From Clostridia bacterium (GTDB lineage Bacteria; Bacillota; Clostridia; Oscillospirales; CAG-272): a stretch of DNA of 56,279 bases. The stretch covers positions 1 through 56,279 of the forward strand of contig JAGAKG010000076.1 in the NCBI GenBank assembly GCA_017625755.1, read 5' to 3'. Positions 27,629-34,928 of this stretch are shown in pieces. The position numbers and the translations under genes were made by a program. The stretch's first letter is position 1. Each line of letters starts with the position of its first letter. The notes under the pieces are model-generated. The model was not told the DNA's origin. It saw nothing but the letters and a program-made list of their open reading frames with translations, and ran no database searches.

Positions 27629-28468
27629 ATGGCAATTACAAACTTTATTCCCACAATATGGAGCGAAACACTTTACACACAGCTTGATAAGCAGTACATA
27701 GCCGTTGCTAACAGTAACAGAGAGTTCGAGGGCGAGATCAAGGAGAAGGGCTCTGTCGTAAGAATCTGCGGAGTCGGCGAGGTCGCCGTAAGCGATTATA
27801 CCAAGAACACAGATATGAGCACCCCGCAGAGTCTCTCGGATACCGTTAAGGAGCTGGCTGTCGACCAGGCTAAATACTTCAACTTCCAGATAGACGATAT
27901 TGACAAGGCGCAGTGTACCCCCAAGCTTATGGACGCGGCAATGAAGGTCGCCGCAAACGCGCTCGCAAACGAGGCGGACGCGCACATATTCGGACTTTAT
28001 TCCGACGCGGGTAATACCGTCAAGGTTGAATCGGCTACCGAGGAGAATATCATCGACGCGCTTATCAAGGCTCGTACAAAGCTTTACGAGAACAATGTAT
28101 CCGACGCAAACGATGTCGTTATCGAGGTATCTCCCGCGGTTGCGGAGCTGATTCTCAAGGCAAAGGTCAACCTTGCGACCGATAACACGGCGGCGCTTGA
28201 GAACGGTTGTATCGGAAGCATCGGCGGCTGCAAGATATTCGTTTCCAACAATATCGTTGCCGACAGCGAGAGCGTTGAGGGAACTACCTTCTACAAGTGT
28301 ATGGCGCGTACCAGACGAGCTATCGCGTTCGCAGAGCAGCTCTCCGAGATAAACGCATACCGTCCCGAAAAGAGATTTGCCGACGCGGTCAAGGGACTCT
28401 ACCTCTACGGCGCAAAGGTCGTATATTCGGGCGAGCTTGTTCTGCTTGACATCGGCGTAGCAAACTGA
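27629..28468 (+). CDS. Major capsid protein
   Basis: The 279-residue protein begins M-A-I-T-N-F-I-P-T-I-W-S-E-T-L. A T-P-Q-S-L-S-D-T-V-K-E-L-A-V-D-Q-A-K-Y-F-like stretch and A-L-A-N-E-A-D follow. Near the end are the I-A-F-A-E-Q-L and F-A-D-A-V-K-G-L-Y-L-Y-G-A-K segments common to clostridial coat proteins of the HK97/P22 fold. It is short for this fold, so a small shell is possible. I chose the ATG at 27629, preceded by AAAGGA; an ATG at 27599 would overlap the scaffold gene end. Confidence 0.8.
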   Translation: MAITNFIPTIWSETLYTQLDKQYIAVANSNREFEGEIKEKGSVVRICGVGEVAVSDYTKNTDMSTPQSLSDTVKELAVDQAKYFNFQIDDIDKAQCTPKLMDAAMKVAANALANEADAHIFGLYSDAGNTVKVESATEENIIDALIKARTKLYENNVSDANDVVIEVSPAVAELILKAKVNLATDNTAALENGCIGSIGGCKIFVSNNIVADSESVEGTTFYKCMARTRRAIAFAEQLSEINAYRPEKRFADAVKGLYLYGAKVVYSGELVLLDIGVAN

Positions 28469-28480
28469 TAGGAGCGCGCC

Positions 28481-28870
28481 TTGAAGAACAAAGATGTATA
28501 CGATAGCGCCCTGCGCATACTCGCCGAAAAGAATGTAGCGGGCGCGAATGACGATTATGAGGAGAGAGCGCCGTATCTTCTCGCCGCCTTCTGCGCCGAG
28601 AGCGCAGAGGCGGACAGGATTTACAGACGCGTCAACGGTCTGACCGAGGCAAAGACGGTCAACGCCGTTTATGTTCCGCTGACCGATGATTTTCCTTGCA
28701 GTCCGCGCTTTTGCGCGGCGGCGAGTACATACCTCGCGGCAATGCTCATATTCGACGATAACACCGAGCTTTCGGACAAGCTCTTTGACAGGTATTCCGA
28801 TATGATGTCGGCTATCTGCTATGAGCTTCCCGCGCTCGTTGAGCCGATAAGAGATAAATATTTCTTCTAA
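28481..28870 (+). CDS. Head-tail adaptor-like protein
   Basis: The 129-residue mostly helical protein sits directly after the capsid gene, where head-completion or adaptor proteins are encoded. It begins with TTG at 28481, six bases after AGGAG. Composition (A/E-rich helices, L-x-A-F-C-A-E-S-A-E, then F-C-A-A-A-S-T-Y-L-A-A) fits gp6/gp4-like connectors, which dock below the portal. The sequence match is weak and the call relies on location. It is the last gene of the head module. Confidence 0.55.
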   Translation: MKNKDVYDSALRILAEKNVAGANDDYEERAPYLLAAFCAESAEADRIYRRVNGLTEAKTVNAVYVPLTDDFPCSPRFCAAASTYLAAMLIFDDNTELSDKLFDRYSDMMSAICYELPALVEPIRDKYFF

Positions 28871-28891
28871 ACTAAAGGTTTAGACAAAAAG

Positions 28892-28964
28892 CTGCCAACC
28901 TCTTGACAAAGCTAAAAAACGACCTTATAATAAGGACAGTTGATAGATTTGCGGAGGTTGGCAG
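28892..28964 (+). promoter_or_regulatory. Promoter enclosed by an inverted repeat that contains the ribosome site
   Basis: A consensus promoter, TTGACA (28903-28908) and TATAAT (28926-28931) with a 17-base spacer, drives the serine hydrolase gene. An 11-base inverted repeat brackets it: CTGCCAACCTC (28892-28902) and GAGGTTGGCAG (28954-28964). The right arm contains most of the GGAGG ribosome site. A transcript from this promoter lacks the left arm, whereas read-through from the head genes would contain both arms and could hide the ribosome site. Confidence 0.7.
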
Positions 28965-28966
28965 AT

Positions 28967-30097
28967 ATGGATTTTAAAAAGCTTGATAAATATATGGACA
29001 GACTTACCGACAGAGGAATACCCTTCGCGGACCTGGCGGTAAGTAAGGACGGAAAGATAGTATACCGTCGTCTTGTCGGATTTTCTGACGCAGAGCAGAC
29101 GAAGCCGCTTAACGGAAGCGAGCTTTACTGGCTTTTTTCGGTTTCGAAGGTGCTTACCTGCACTATGGCGATGAAGCTCGTAGAGGAAGGAAAAATAGAC
29201 CTTAACGCGCCCGTCTCGGACTATCTTCCTGCCTATAAGAACATCTTCGTCCGAAATAGTGACAACACGGTAGCGAGAGCGCAGAACGAGATGAAGATAG
29301 TGCATCTTTTTACTATGACGGCAGGGCTTGACTACAATGTCAAAGCTCCGAATATCCTCAGAGCGATAGAGCGGAGCGGGGGAGATACGCTCGAGGTCGT
29401 TTCCTCTTTTGCCGATGCCCCTCTTAATTTCGAGCCAGGGACACATTATAGATACAGTCTGTGCCACGATGTTCTCGGGGCGGTAGTTGAGGTCGCGTCG
29501 GGCATGAAATTTTCAGAGTATGTGAAAAAGTATCTCACAGAGCCGCTTGAAATGAAGAATACGGGCTTCAAGCCTACGGATGAGCAGCTTTCGCGCTTTG
29601 CGACGATGTATCGATACGATAACGGTACTGCAACGGCGACGCCGATGGAGCCTACCAACGAGCATATTCTCGGTGATAAATACGAGAGCGGCGGCGCGGG
29701 AATTTTCAGTAATACTGCGGATTATATCAAATTTGTCACAGCCCTCGCAAATGGCGGCGTAGCGGAGAACGGCTACCGTCTGCTGAAGCCCGAGACGGTG
29801 CAGATGATGACGAAAAATTATCTGACCGACTCGCAGAGAACCGAATTTGTCAGTACGAAATTTTTCGGATACGGCTGGGGACTTTGCGGCAGAGTGCATC
29901 TTGACCCCATCGTTTCGGAATCGCTCTCGCCCGTCGGTGAGTTCGGTTGGGACGGAGCGGCTAATTCCTTTTCTATGATAGACTCAACCAACAGAGTGGC
30001 TATGTTTTTTGGAAAGCAGGTTCGGGGCTGCGCGTACGGACACCATAAGATAGACCCCACCGTGAGAAATCTCGTGTACGAGGGACTTGATTTGTAA
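28967..30097 (+). CDS. Serine hydrolase of the beta-lactamase/class C family
   Basis: The 376-residue protein has the S-x-x-K catalytic motif in F-S-V-S-K (about residue 61) and a Y-R-Y-S-L segment near residue 160 that fits the second (YxN-like) motif position. The overall class C beta-lactamase/esterase layout is present. No signal peptide or lipobox is visible, so it is probably a cytosolic esterase or peptidase rather than an antibiotic-resistance enzyme. The ATG at 28967 has GGAGG nine bases upstream; a TTG at 28940 is less likely. It has its own promoter and is separate from the phage-like genes. Confidence 0.85.
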   Translation: MDFKKLDKYMDRLTDRGIPFADLAVSKDGKIVYRRLVGFSDAEQTKPLNGSELYWLFSVSKVLTCTMAMKLVEEGKIDLNAPVSDYLPAYKNIFVRNSDNTVARAQNEMKIVHLFTMTAGLDYNVKAPNILRAIERSGGDTLEVVSSFADAPLNFEPGTHYRYSLCHDVLGAVVEVASGMKFSEYVKKYLTEPLEMKNTGFKPTDEQLSRFATMYRYDNGTATATPMEPTNEHILGDKYESGGAGIFSNTADYIKFVTALANGGVAENGYRLLKPETVQMMTKNYLTDSQRTEFVSTKFFGYGWGLCGRVHLDPIVSESLSPVGEFGWDGAANSFSMIDSTNRVAMFFGKQVRGCAYGHHKIDPTVRNLVYEGLDL

Positions 30098-30132
30098 TCG
30101 CTAAAAAGTATGTAGCATAAGGTAAAAAACTA

Positions 30133-30161
30133 TTGACACGGTAATTTTTCTGTGGTATAAT
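30133..30161 (+). promoter_or_regulatory. Consensus promoter of the tRNA-Gln gene
   Basis: TTGACA (30133-30138) and TATAAT (30156-30161) have a 17-base spacer. A ten-base inverted repeat follows at 30163-30192 (GAGGTGTTCG/CGAACACCTC) in the leader, just before the mature tRNA. Confidence 0.85.
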
Positions 30162-30202
30162 ACGAGGTGTTCGTCAAACGGCGAACACCTCGAAGATTAT
30201 AT

Positions 30203-30280
30203 TGGGATATAGCCAAGTTGGTAAAGGCACAAGACTTTGACTCTTGCACTACGCTGGTTCGAGTCCAGCTATCCCAGCCA
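30203..30280 (+). tRNA. tRNA-Gln (anticodon TTG)
   Basis: The acceptor arms TGGGATA (30203-30209) and TATCCCA (30270-30276) pair. The anticodon stem CAAGA/TCTTG holds the loop CTTTGAC with anticodon TTG, reading CAA. The T arm is GCTGG-TTCGAGT-CCAGC. The CCA end is encoded (30278-30280). It stands alone, with its own promoter and terminator, next to an insertion sequence and upstream of the AT-rich island. Confidence 0.93.
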
Positions 30281-30316
30281 TTGCGGGGGTAACCACTTTT
30301 TGAACACTTTCAAAAA

Positions 30317-30343
30317 GGAGTTGCCCTTTGCTATGTTTTTAAA
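30317..30343 (+). repeat. Second copy of the IS terminal segment (solo end)
   Basis: This 27-base segment matches 30405-30431 at 25 positions. The latter holds the 3' end of the transposase gene, including its stop codon, and the left terminus of the IS. The copy lies upstream of the terminator hairpin and has no transposase attached, so it looks like a relic end. Confidence 0.6.
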
Positions 30344-30352
30344 TAGCAAAAA

Positions 30353-30397
30353 GAGAGCATCTATTTCTCCGCCAAGAAATAGATGCTCTCGCCTTTT
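30353..30397 (+). terminator. Terminator of the tRNA-Gln gene
   Basis: Arms GAGAGCATCTATTTCT (30353-30368) and AGAAATAGATGCTCTC (30375-30390) form a perfect 16-base-pair hairpin with a six-base loop. GCCTTTTATAA follows. Confidence 0.85.
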
Positions 30398-30407
30398 ATA
30401 ATCGGGA

Positions 30408-31682
30408 GTTGCACTTTGTTATGTTTTTAAACTTGCGTAATAAGCCGCTTCAATCTCGGATGGCGACTTGAAATTCAAACGCCGATGAGGTCTGCGGTTA
30501 TTGTAGTAATCAATATATTTACCAACCTCTTCGTCAATTTCTTCGATAGATGAATATGTTTGACGATACAGCGCCTCGTATTTCAGCCTCGAAAAGAAGG
30601 CTTCACAGACCGCATTTTCAGTCGGTGTCCCGGGCGTGGCAAACGATTGTGTAACCGAACATTCTTTCAAAAATTCTCTGAAAGCATGACAAGTGTATTG
30701 CACACCTTGGTCGCTGTGGAACATTAAGCTTTTCGGTTCACCGCGCCATTGGAATGCCTTTGAAAAAGTTTCAATGGTGAGCATCGTATCAATGCGATCC
30801 GATACAGCATACGAAAGTACCATTCTTGAGAACAAATCAATGATCACACAAACAAATTTGTTTTCTTGACCGGCTCGAACATACGTTATATCGCTCACCC
30901 AAACCGCATTCGGGGCTATCTGATCGTATTCGTTATGTAGCCGATTTTGGTAGTACGGTCTTGAAATTGGTTTCTTGTGGTGACTCAATGCCATCGGTGC
31001 TTGAACCGTCAAAGACATTTCTTTCATCAAGCGTGCAATTCTTTCCTCAGCAACACGATATCCTCGCTCCTCCAGTATACGCTTGATCGGACGTTTTCCC
31101 AAACGATATTCGCTGTTCTCAAAGATTTCTTTGATCAACGGTTTGATCAGCTCATCGTTTCGCTCATAAAGTGTACGATATGCCTCTCTCCGTTTATAGT
31201 GATAATAACTACCCGTCGGAAGATTTACAGCATCGCACAAAATTCTGACGGAATAGCGGTCTTTCAGCCTATTGACCGCCTTTACCTTCTCGGCATTTGA
31301 CGCATTTGGAGAGCATTTCAAAATGCTTTGCGCTTCTAAAACAGCCTTCATACGATCCAACTTGCGTTGCATGTGTTTTATGCTGTCCGATTTGGTGCTC
31401 CGTGGCTTTTCAAACATACGGGTCTGATACTGGTGTTTCCAAGCGAACAGCGTGCTTTCTGGAATATGAAACTCCTGCAGAGTTTCCTTCACCGTGTGGT
31501 GATCGAGATAGAATTCAACGACTTGTTTCTTGAATTCCGTGGTGTACTTTTGATTTGACATCTTTAATTACCTCCTTGTCAAATATCCAATTATTATACA
31601 TCATAATTGTAAACTGCGATACCTTTCGTGCGCAAAAAAACAGGGCATCACCGAAGTGATCCCCTTTAAAACAAGGTGTTAT
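30408..31682 (-). mobile_element. IS3-family insertion sequence, ends approximate
   Basis: The element contains one transposase gene on the minus strand. The left end near 30408 (TTGCACTTTGTT) and the right end near 31682 (on the opposite strand TAACACCTTGTT) match at about nine of twelve positions and give an element of about 1.27 kb, normal for IS3. I cannot identify a target duplication, so the borders may be off by tens of bases. The transposase frame is intact, so the copy may be active. Confidence 0.6.
30419..31561 (-). CDS. IS3-family transposase, single-frame (OrfAB-like)
   Basis: The 380-residue transposase carries an N-terminal helix-turn-helix (about residues 1-50, Y-T-x-E-F-K-K-Q-V-V). 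A linker coiled segment follows, then an rve integrase core with the DDE triad in W-V-S-D-I-T-Y (about 222), H-S-D-Q-G-V-Q-Y (about 284) and P-T-E-N-A-V-C-E (about 319). Most IS3 elements make the two halves by frameshifting, while here they are in one frame. It catalyses cut-out-paste-in transposition of its element. An AAGGAGG site precedes the ATG. Confidence 0.93.
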   Translation of the reverse strand: MSNQKYTTEFKKQVVEFYLDHHTVKETLQEFHIPESTLFAWKHQYQTRMFEKPRSTKSDSIKHMQRKLDRMKAVLEAQSILKCSPNASNAEKVKAVNRLKDRYSVRILCDAVNLPTGSYYHYKRREAYRTLYERNDELIKPLIKEIFENSEYRLGKRPIKRILEERGYRVAEERIARLMKEMSLTVQAPMALSHHKKPISRPYYQNRLHNEYDQIAPNAVWVSDITYVRAGQENKFVCVIIDLFSRMVLSYAVSDRIDTMLTIETFSKAFQWRGEPKSLMFHSDQGVQYTCHAFREFLKECSVTQSFATPGTPTENAVCEAFFSRLKYEALYRQTYSSIEEIDEEVGKYIDYYNNRRPHRRLNFKSPSEIEAAYYASLKT

Positions 31683-31770
31683 ATTTTTGTGATTCGGTAT
31701 AGCAAATAACCATTTTAATAATTGTAGCCCTCGCTCTTTTTTGAACAAGGGCTGTTTTCGAATGTTGAAT

Positions 31771-32874
31771 TTATTCTTCTATATCAAACATTTGCGTTGG
31801 GAATACAAGAATGTCATCCATTGTTGTTCGCTTGTCATATCGTATGGGAGTTTCTGATTTATCGAATGTTTCCAAGTCCACTTTTAGAAAGATGCCATAT
31901 TCATATACGCTGCCGTCCTTAACTCTTTGGTCGTATCTGAACATCACATAATAATAACCACCGTATTCATACGCCCAATCAACGTATCCGCTAACGGTTT
32001 TATCGTGAGAATAGTTTTGTTCTTCGGAAAGCGTATCGGCTTGGAGCTTGTAAATGGATTGATTTCCTACCACGTAGAGCGTATTGCCGTCAAGGTACAT
32101 ACCACAAAGCTGATCTTCGATTAGCAGGCGGCTTTCTATTTCAAAGTCGGTTTTGCTGATGGCGCAGATTGTATTGATGCGCTCGTTTTTATCTTCTGCA
32201 AGGCAGTAAATAACGGAGGCTGTTTCGATGATTTCCCAAAAGCAATTATACTCCGCGTAGTAATATTGCTCTTTGATTTCCTGTTCTGCCACGTTGTAGT
32301 CAATGATAGAAGCCTTCCACTCGTTTGTACCACCCGTCTTTGAAAGATGCTTACCAACGAGCTTTGCGGTTGAACTGTCTGCCGCTACATCACGGGTGTA
32401 TAGTTCAATTTCCGTCTGCTGAATAACATCCCCATCGTAATCCTGCTCTACAAGCAAATTAAGATAGGTGGTATCGGTATAGTTACCGTTCATTATTGCC
32501 AACACGGAGTCATTCAATAATTCAACGGCTGTTACACCGCTATACTGCGGATTGTTCAGCCAATGGACTTCTGAATAGACACCGCTTTCTTTCAAGTCAA
32601 AGAGCATATTATTGTTTTTTCTGCCGCCGGATACTATGAGCTTTTCGGCATTAAAGGAGAAGAAGGACAGATCCTGCATTTTGGAATTTTTGAGCTTTTC
32701 TGTAACAGCGCCGTCAGAGTCAATGCAGAATATTCCGCTTGATTCTTCGCGCGATCTTGAATGGATAACGATATAATCGGCTTCCGCACCGATGTGTTCC
32801 GCAGTTTTTGAACACGATGTCAAAGTAACGGATAAAACGATTATTGCAAGCAATAAAGAGCATATTTTTCTCAT
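31771..32874 (-). CDS. Predicted lipoprotein, possibly beta-propeller
   Basis: The 367-residue protein starts with a lipoprotein signal peptide (basic M-R-K, hydrophobic core, lipobox L-T-S-C at about residues 18-21), so it should be anchored outside the membrane. The mature part is built of repeated strand pairs with aromatic-rich ends, suggesting a propeller, but I recognise no family. The ATG at 32874 follows AGGAGG by nine bases. It is the third gene downstream of the ECF sigma factor. A short intergenic hairpin at 32940-32968 precedes it. Confidence 0.7.
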   Translation of the reverse strand: MRKICSLLLAIIVLSVTLTSCSKTAEHIGAEADYIVIHSRSREESSGIFCIDSDGAVTEKLKNSKMQDLSFFSFNAEKLIVSGGRKNNNMLFDLKESGVYSEVHWLNNPQYSGVTAVELLNDSVLAIMNGNYTDTTYLNLLVEQDYDGDVIQQTEIELYTRDVAADSSTAKLVGKHLSKTGGTNEWKASIIDYNVAEQEIKEQYYYAEYNCFWEIIETASVIYCLAEDKNERINTICAISKTDFEIESRLLIEDQLCGMYLDGNTLYVVGNQSIYKLQADTLSEEQNYSHDKTVSGYVDWAYEYGGYYYVMFRYDQRVKDGSVYEYGIFLKVDLETFDKSETPIRYDKRTTMDDILVFPTQMFDIEE

Positions 32875-32964
32875 TGGAGCATACCTCCTTTCCGTATTTA
32901 ATTGTAACACATTTTTAAGGATTTGTAAAGCACGACGAGGGTGCCGCCCAAACAGCATCCTTGC

Positions 32965-33420
32965 TTAGTTACTTTCAAAACCCAATGTAATATATTTTTC
33001 AAGAATCGCATTGACTGTTGCTATATCTTCTTCCGATAGAACTAAGCTTTTTCCGCTAACATCTTGTACCTTTGATGAATAGATTGACATATCTTTTAAG
33101 TTATATTTGTTTATTGTTCCGTTGTCGGAATTGTAATACAGCAAATGCCCTTTTAGGTTAATGACACAATCACTTTCGCAATCGGTAGGTTCTTCTGCCC
33201 AGTTTCCGCTATTGATTATTACTGACAAAGTAGCTGCGTCATCTTCAGAAATTTGAACAGAAAAATTGTATGTTTCTTTTCTGCCTATTTCACCAACAGA
33301 ATTTTCTGTCACTTTAAGAGTATGAGTGTTTGTGTTATTTTCTTCTTGTTGTGTTTCGTTGCAAGCAATCAATACAACCATACAAATCATTATTAAGATC
33401 AATGATATTAGTTTTTTCAT
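32965..33420 (-). CDS. Small predicted lipoprotein
   Basis: The 151-residue protein has a lipoprotein signal peptide (M-K-K-L-I-S-L-I-L-I, lipobox L-I-A-C near residue 20). An Asn/Thr/Glu-rich linker and a roughly 110-residue extracytoplasmic domain follow. No family is recognised. AAGGAGAGGG precedes the ATG. It lies 86 bases after the anti-sigma gene in the same direction, with a hairpin at 33468-33496 (AGGGTGCCGC.../...GACACCCT) between. It may be a regulon member. Confidence 0.7.
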   Translation of the reverse strand: MKKLISLILIMICMVVLIACNETQQEENNTNTHTLKVTENSVGEIGRKETYNFSVQISEDDAATLSVIINSGNWAEEPTDCESDCVINLKGHLLYYNSDNGTINKYNLKDMSIYSSKVQDVSGKSLVLSEEDIATVNAILEKYITLGFESN

Positions 33421-33506
33421 CTCCCTCTCCTTTTCTCATCTAATGAAAAACACTTCGTAATGCACTTATAGGGTGCCGCGCGGTGCGACACCCTTGAGCT
33501 ATGATC

Positions 33507-34145
33507 TCATTCTACATTTATAAGCTCATTAAGAACCTCGTAAACGTAGTCGCCATTGTCAGACTGAACGCGAATATCGTACACAACATCGTCATACTCA
33601 AAAATCGCGTAATACCAATATTCGTACTTCAAAGAATTTTCATTTTGAGCGATCTGAACCTCAACACCGTTTATGAGCTTGCTCTGTGTTGCTTCTTTGG
33701 TGAAAACCCTGCTGACCTTCCAATCGTCCACGGTGGTTTCCCCAAACATACAATGCAAAATAATGTCGCCATTGGTATCGTACTTGGATGCAAGCAAGGA
33801 ATACCAATCGTCTGTGTTTTCCGCCTTGCCATCAGTTTTGTAGTATAATTCGTACTGCTCAAAGCCTAAATTGAAGGCAAGGAGCTTTCCTTCATACTGT
33901 GCCGGAAGCTCACTTTCGTTGGTAATTTCAATGAGCGTTCCTTCACGGTAGATATCGGTCATTTGGCTTGGGAAAAAGCCGATTGCAATTCGGAATACGA
34001 CACCTACCACAAGGCAGAAGCAGGCTGCAATCGCTCCCCATTTCAACCAAGCGTTACTTTTCTTCTTTGCGGTGTAGTTCACGGCTTCATCGACATAGCT
34101 TTCTCCGATGTTGCCAAGTGCGTTTGAAAACTTTTTCGTAGTCAT
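33507..34145 (-). CDS. Membrane-spanning anti-sigma factor-like protein
   Basis: The 212-residue protein has a short cytoplasmic N-terminus (about 1-32) containing conserved F-x-N-A-L-G-x-I-x-x-x-Y-V-D-E-A. One membrane helix (about 33-58) and an extracytoplasmic domain follow. Its ATG overlaps the sigma gene stop (ATGA), the standard sigma/anti-sigma arrangement. By position it should hold the ECF sigma factor at the membrane until an external signal arrives. The signal is unknown. Confidence 0.75.
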   Translation of the reverse strand: MTTKKFSNALGNIGESYVDEAVNYTAKKKSNAWLKWGAIAACFCLVVGVVFRIAIGFFPSQMTDIYREGTLIEITNESELPAQYEGKLLAFNLGFEQYELYYKTDGKAENTDDWYSLLASKYDTNGDIILHCMFGETTVDDWKVSRVFTKEATQSKLINGVEVQIAQNENSLKYEYWYYAIFEYDDVVYDIRVQSDNGDYVYEVLNELINVE

Positions 34146-34699
34146 ACTATAACCTCTCTTTCTAATAGGTACTCCCGTAATTCCTTACGGATTCTTGTGA
34201 GTCGGACGGACACATTGTTTTCTGTTAGTCCAACCTGCTTTGCGATGTCAGCATACGTATCGGAAAACCAATATCGACGCAAGAAGATCACACGATTTTC
34301 CTTGGAGAGCGAATCCAAGAATGATTCAATAATCTTGGTCAGCTCATGCTCCGCAATTTCTTCCTCGATGGTGGTCGTAGAAGCGAGGCAATCTTCAAGT
34401 TCCTCCATAGCGACATCATAGTGGCTGTTTCTTTTGGCGGCGGTGTTTTGCTCGTAGCGTTTGAGTGAAATGTTCCTTACGATCTTACAGACAAACGCAA
34501 GCAAGGGATTGGGCTTGGCAGGTGGGATGGCGTTCCACGTTCCGAGGTAGGAATCGTTCACACATTCTTCCGCATCCTGATGATTGTTCAGAATTTTGAA
34601 TGAAAGTGAGTGAAACACTTTGCCGTACTTCCCGTCAAGCTCCTTGATGGCTTGCTCAGATCGTTCAAAGAACAGTTCGATTATTCTTTCATCATTCAT
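34142..34699 (-). CDS. ECF-type RNA polymerase sigma factor
   Basis: The 185-residue sigma-70 family protein has region 2 (about 10-80: N-H-Q-D-A-E-E-C-V-N-D-S-Y-L, with -10 recognition helix) and region 4 (about 120-180: helix-turn-helix Y-A-D-I-A-K-Q-V-G-L-T-E-N-N-V-S-V-R-L). No region 1 or 3 is present. GGAGG precedes the ATG, followed by the overlapping anti-sigma gene. A possible ECF-type promoter for autoregulation may lie about 60 bases upstream, but I cannot fix the motif. Confidence 0.92.
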   Translation of the reverse strand: MNDERIIELFFERSEQAIKELDGKYGKVFHSLSFKILNNHQDAEECVNDSYLGTWNAIPPAKPNPLLAFVCKIVRNISLKRYEQNTAAKRNSHYDVAMEELEDCLASTTTIEEEIAEHELTKIIESFLDSLSKENRVIFLRRYWFSDTYADIAKQVGLTENNVSVRLTRIRKELREYLLEREVIV

Positions 34700-34861
34700 C
34701 TGCTCGACCTCCTTTCACCTATATACTACGGTTTTGTCGCCAAAAACTACAAGAAAGAGAAAAGTTTTTTATTATTATAGCATATTTTTTCAAAAAATGT
34801 GTGAACGTACAGGAAAAGCTTTAAGGGGATGAAATGTATAAAGACACTTCTGCCTTTCGCG

Positions 34862-34890
34862 TTGAAAAATTCACGATTTTATGATATAAT
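34862..34890 (+). promoter_or_regulatory. Sigma-A promoter of the DUF2971/AlbA_2/HEPN operon
   Basis: TTGAAA (34862-34867) and TATAAT (34885-34890) have a 17-base spacer. A GGAGG site at 34914-34918 precedes the first ATG at 34929. Confidence 0.8.
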
Positions 34891-34928
34891 GAATTGAAAA
34901 GATCTTTCACTTCGGAGGCGGCAACAAT

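Noticed and set aside
21991..28870. PBSX-like or contractile tail phage module
   Set aside because: There is no sheath, tube, tape-measure or baseplate gene. The portal and nozzle-like genes fit a short-tailed phage better.
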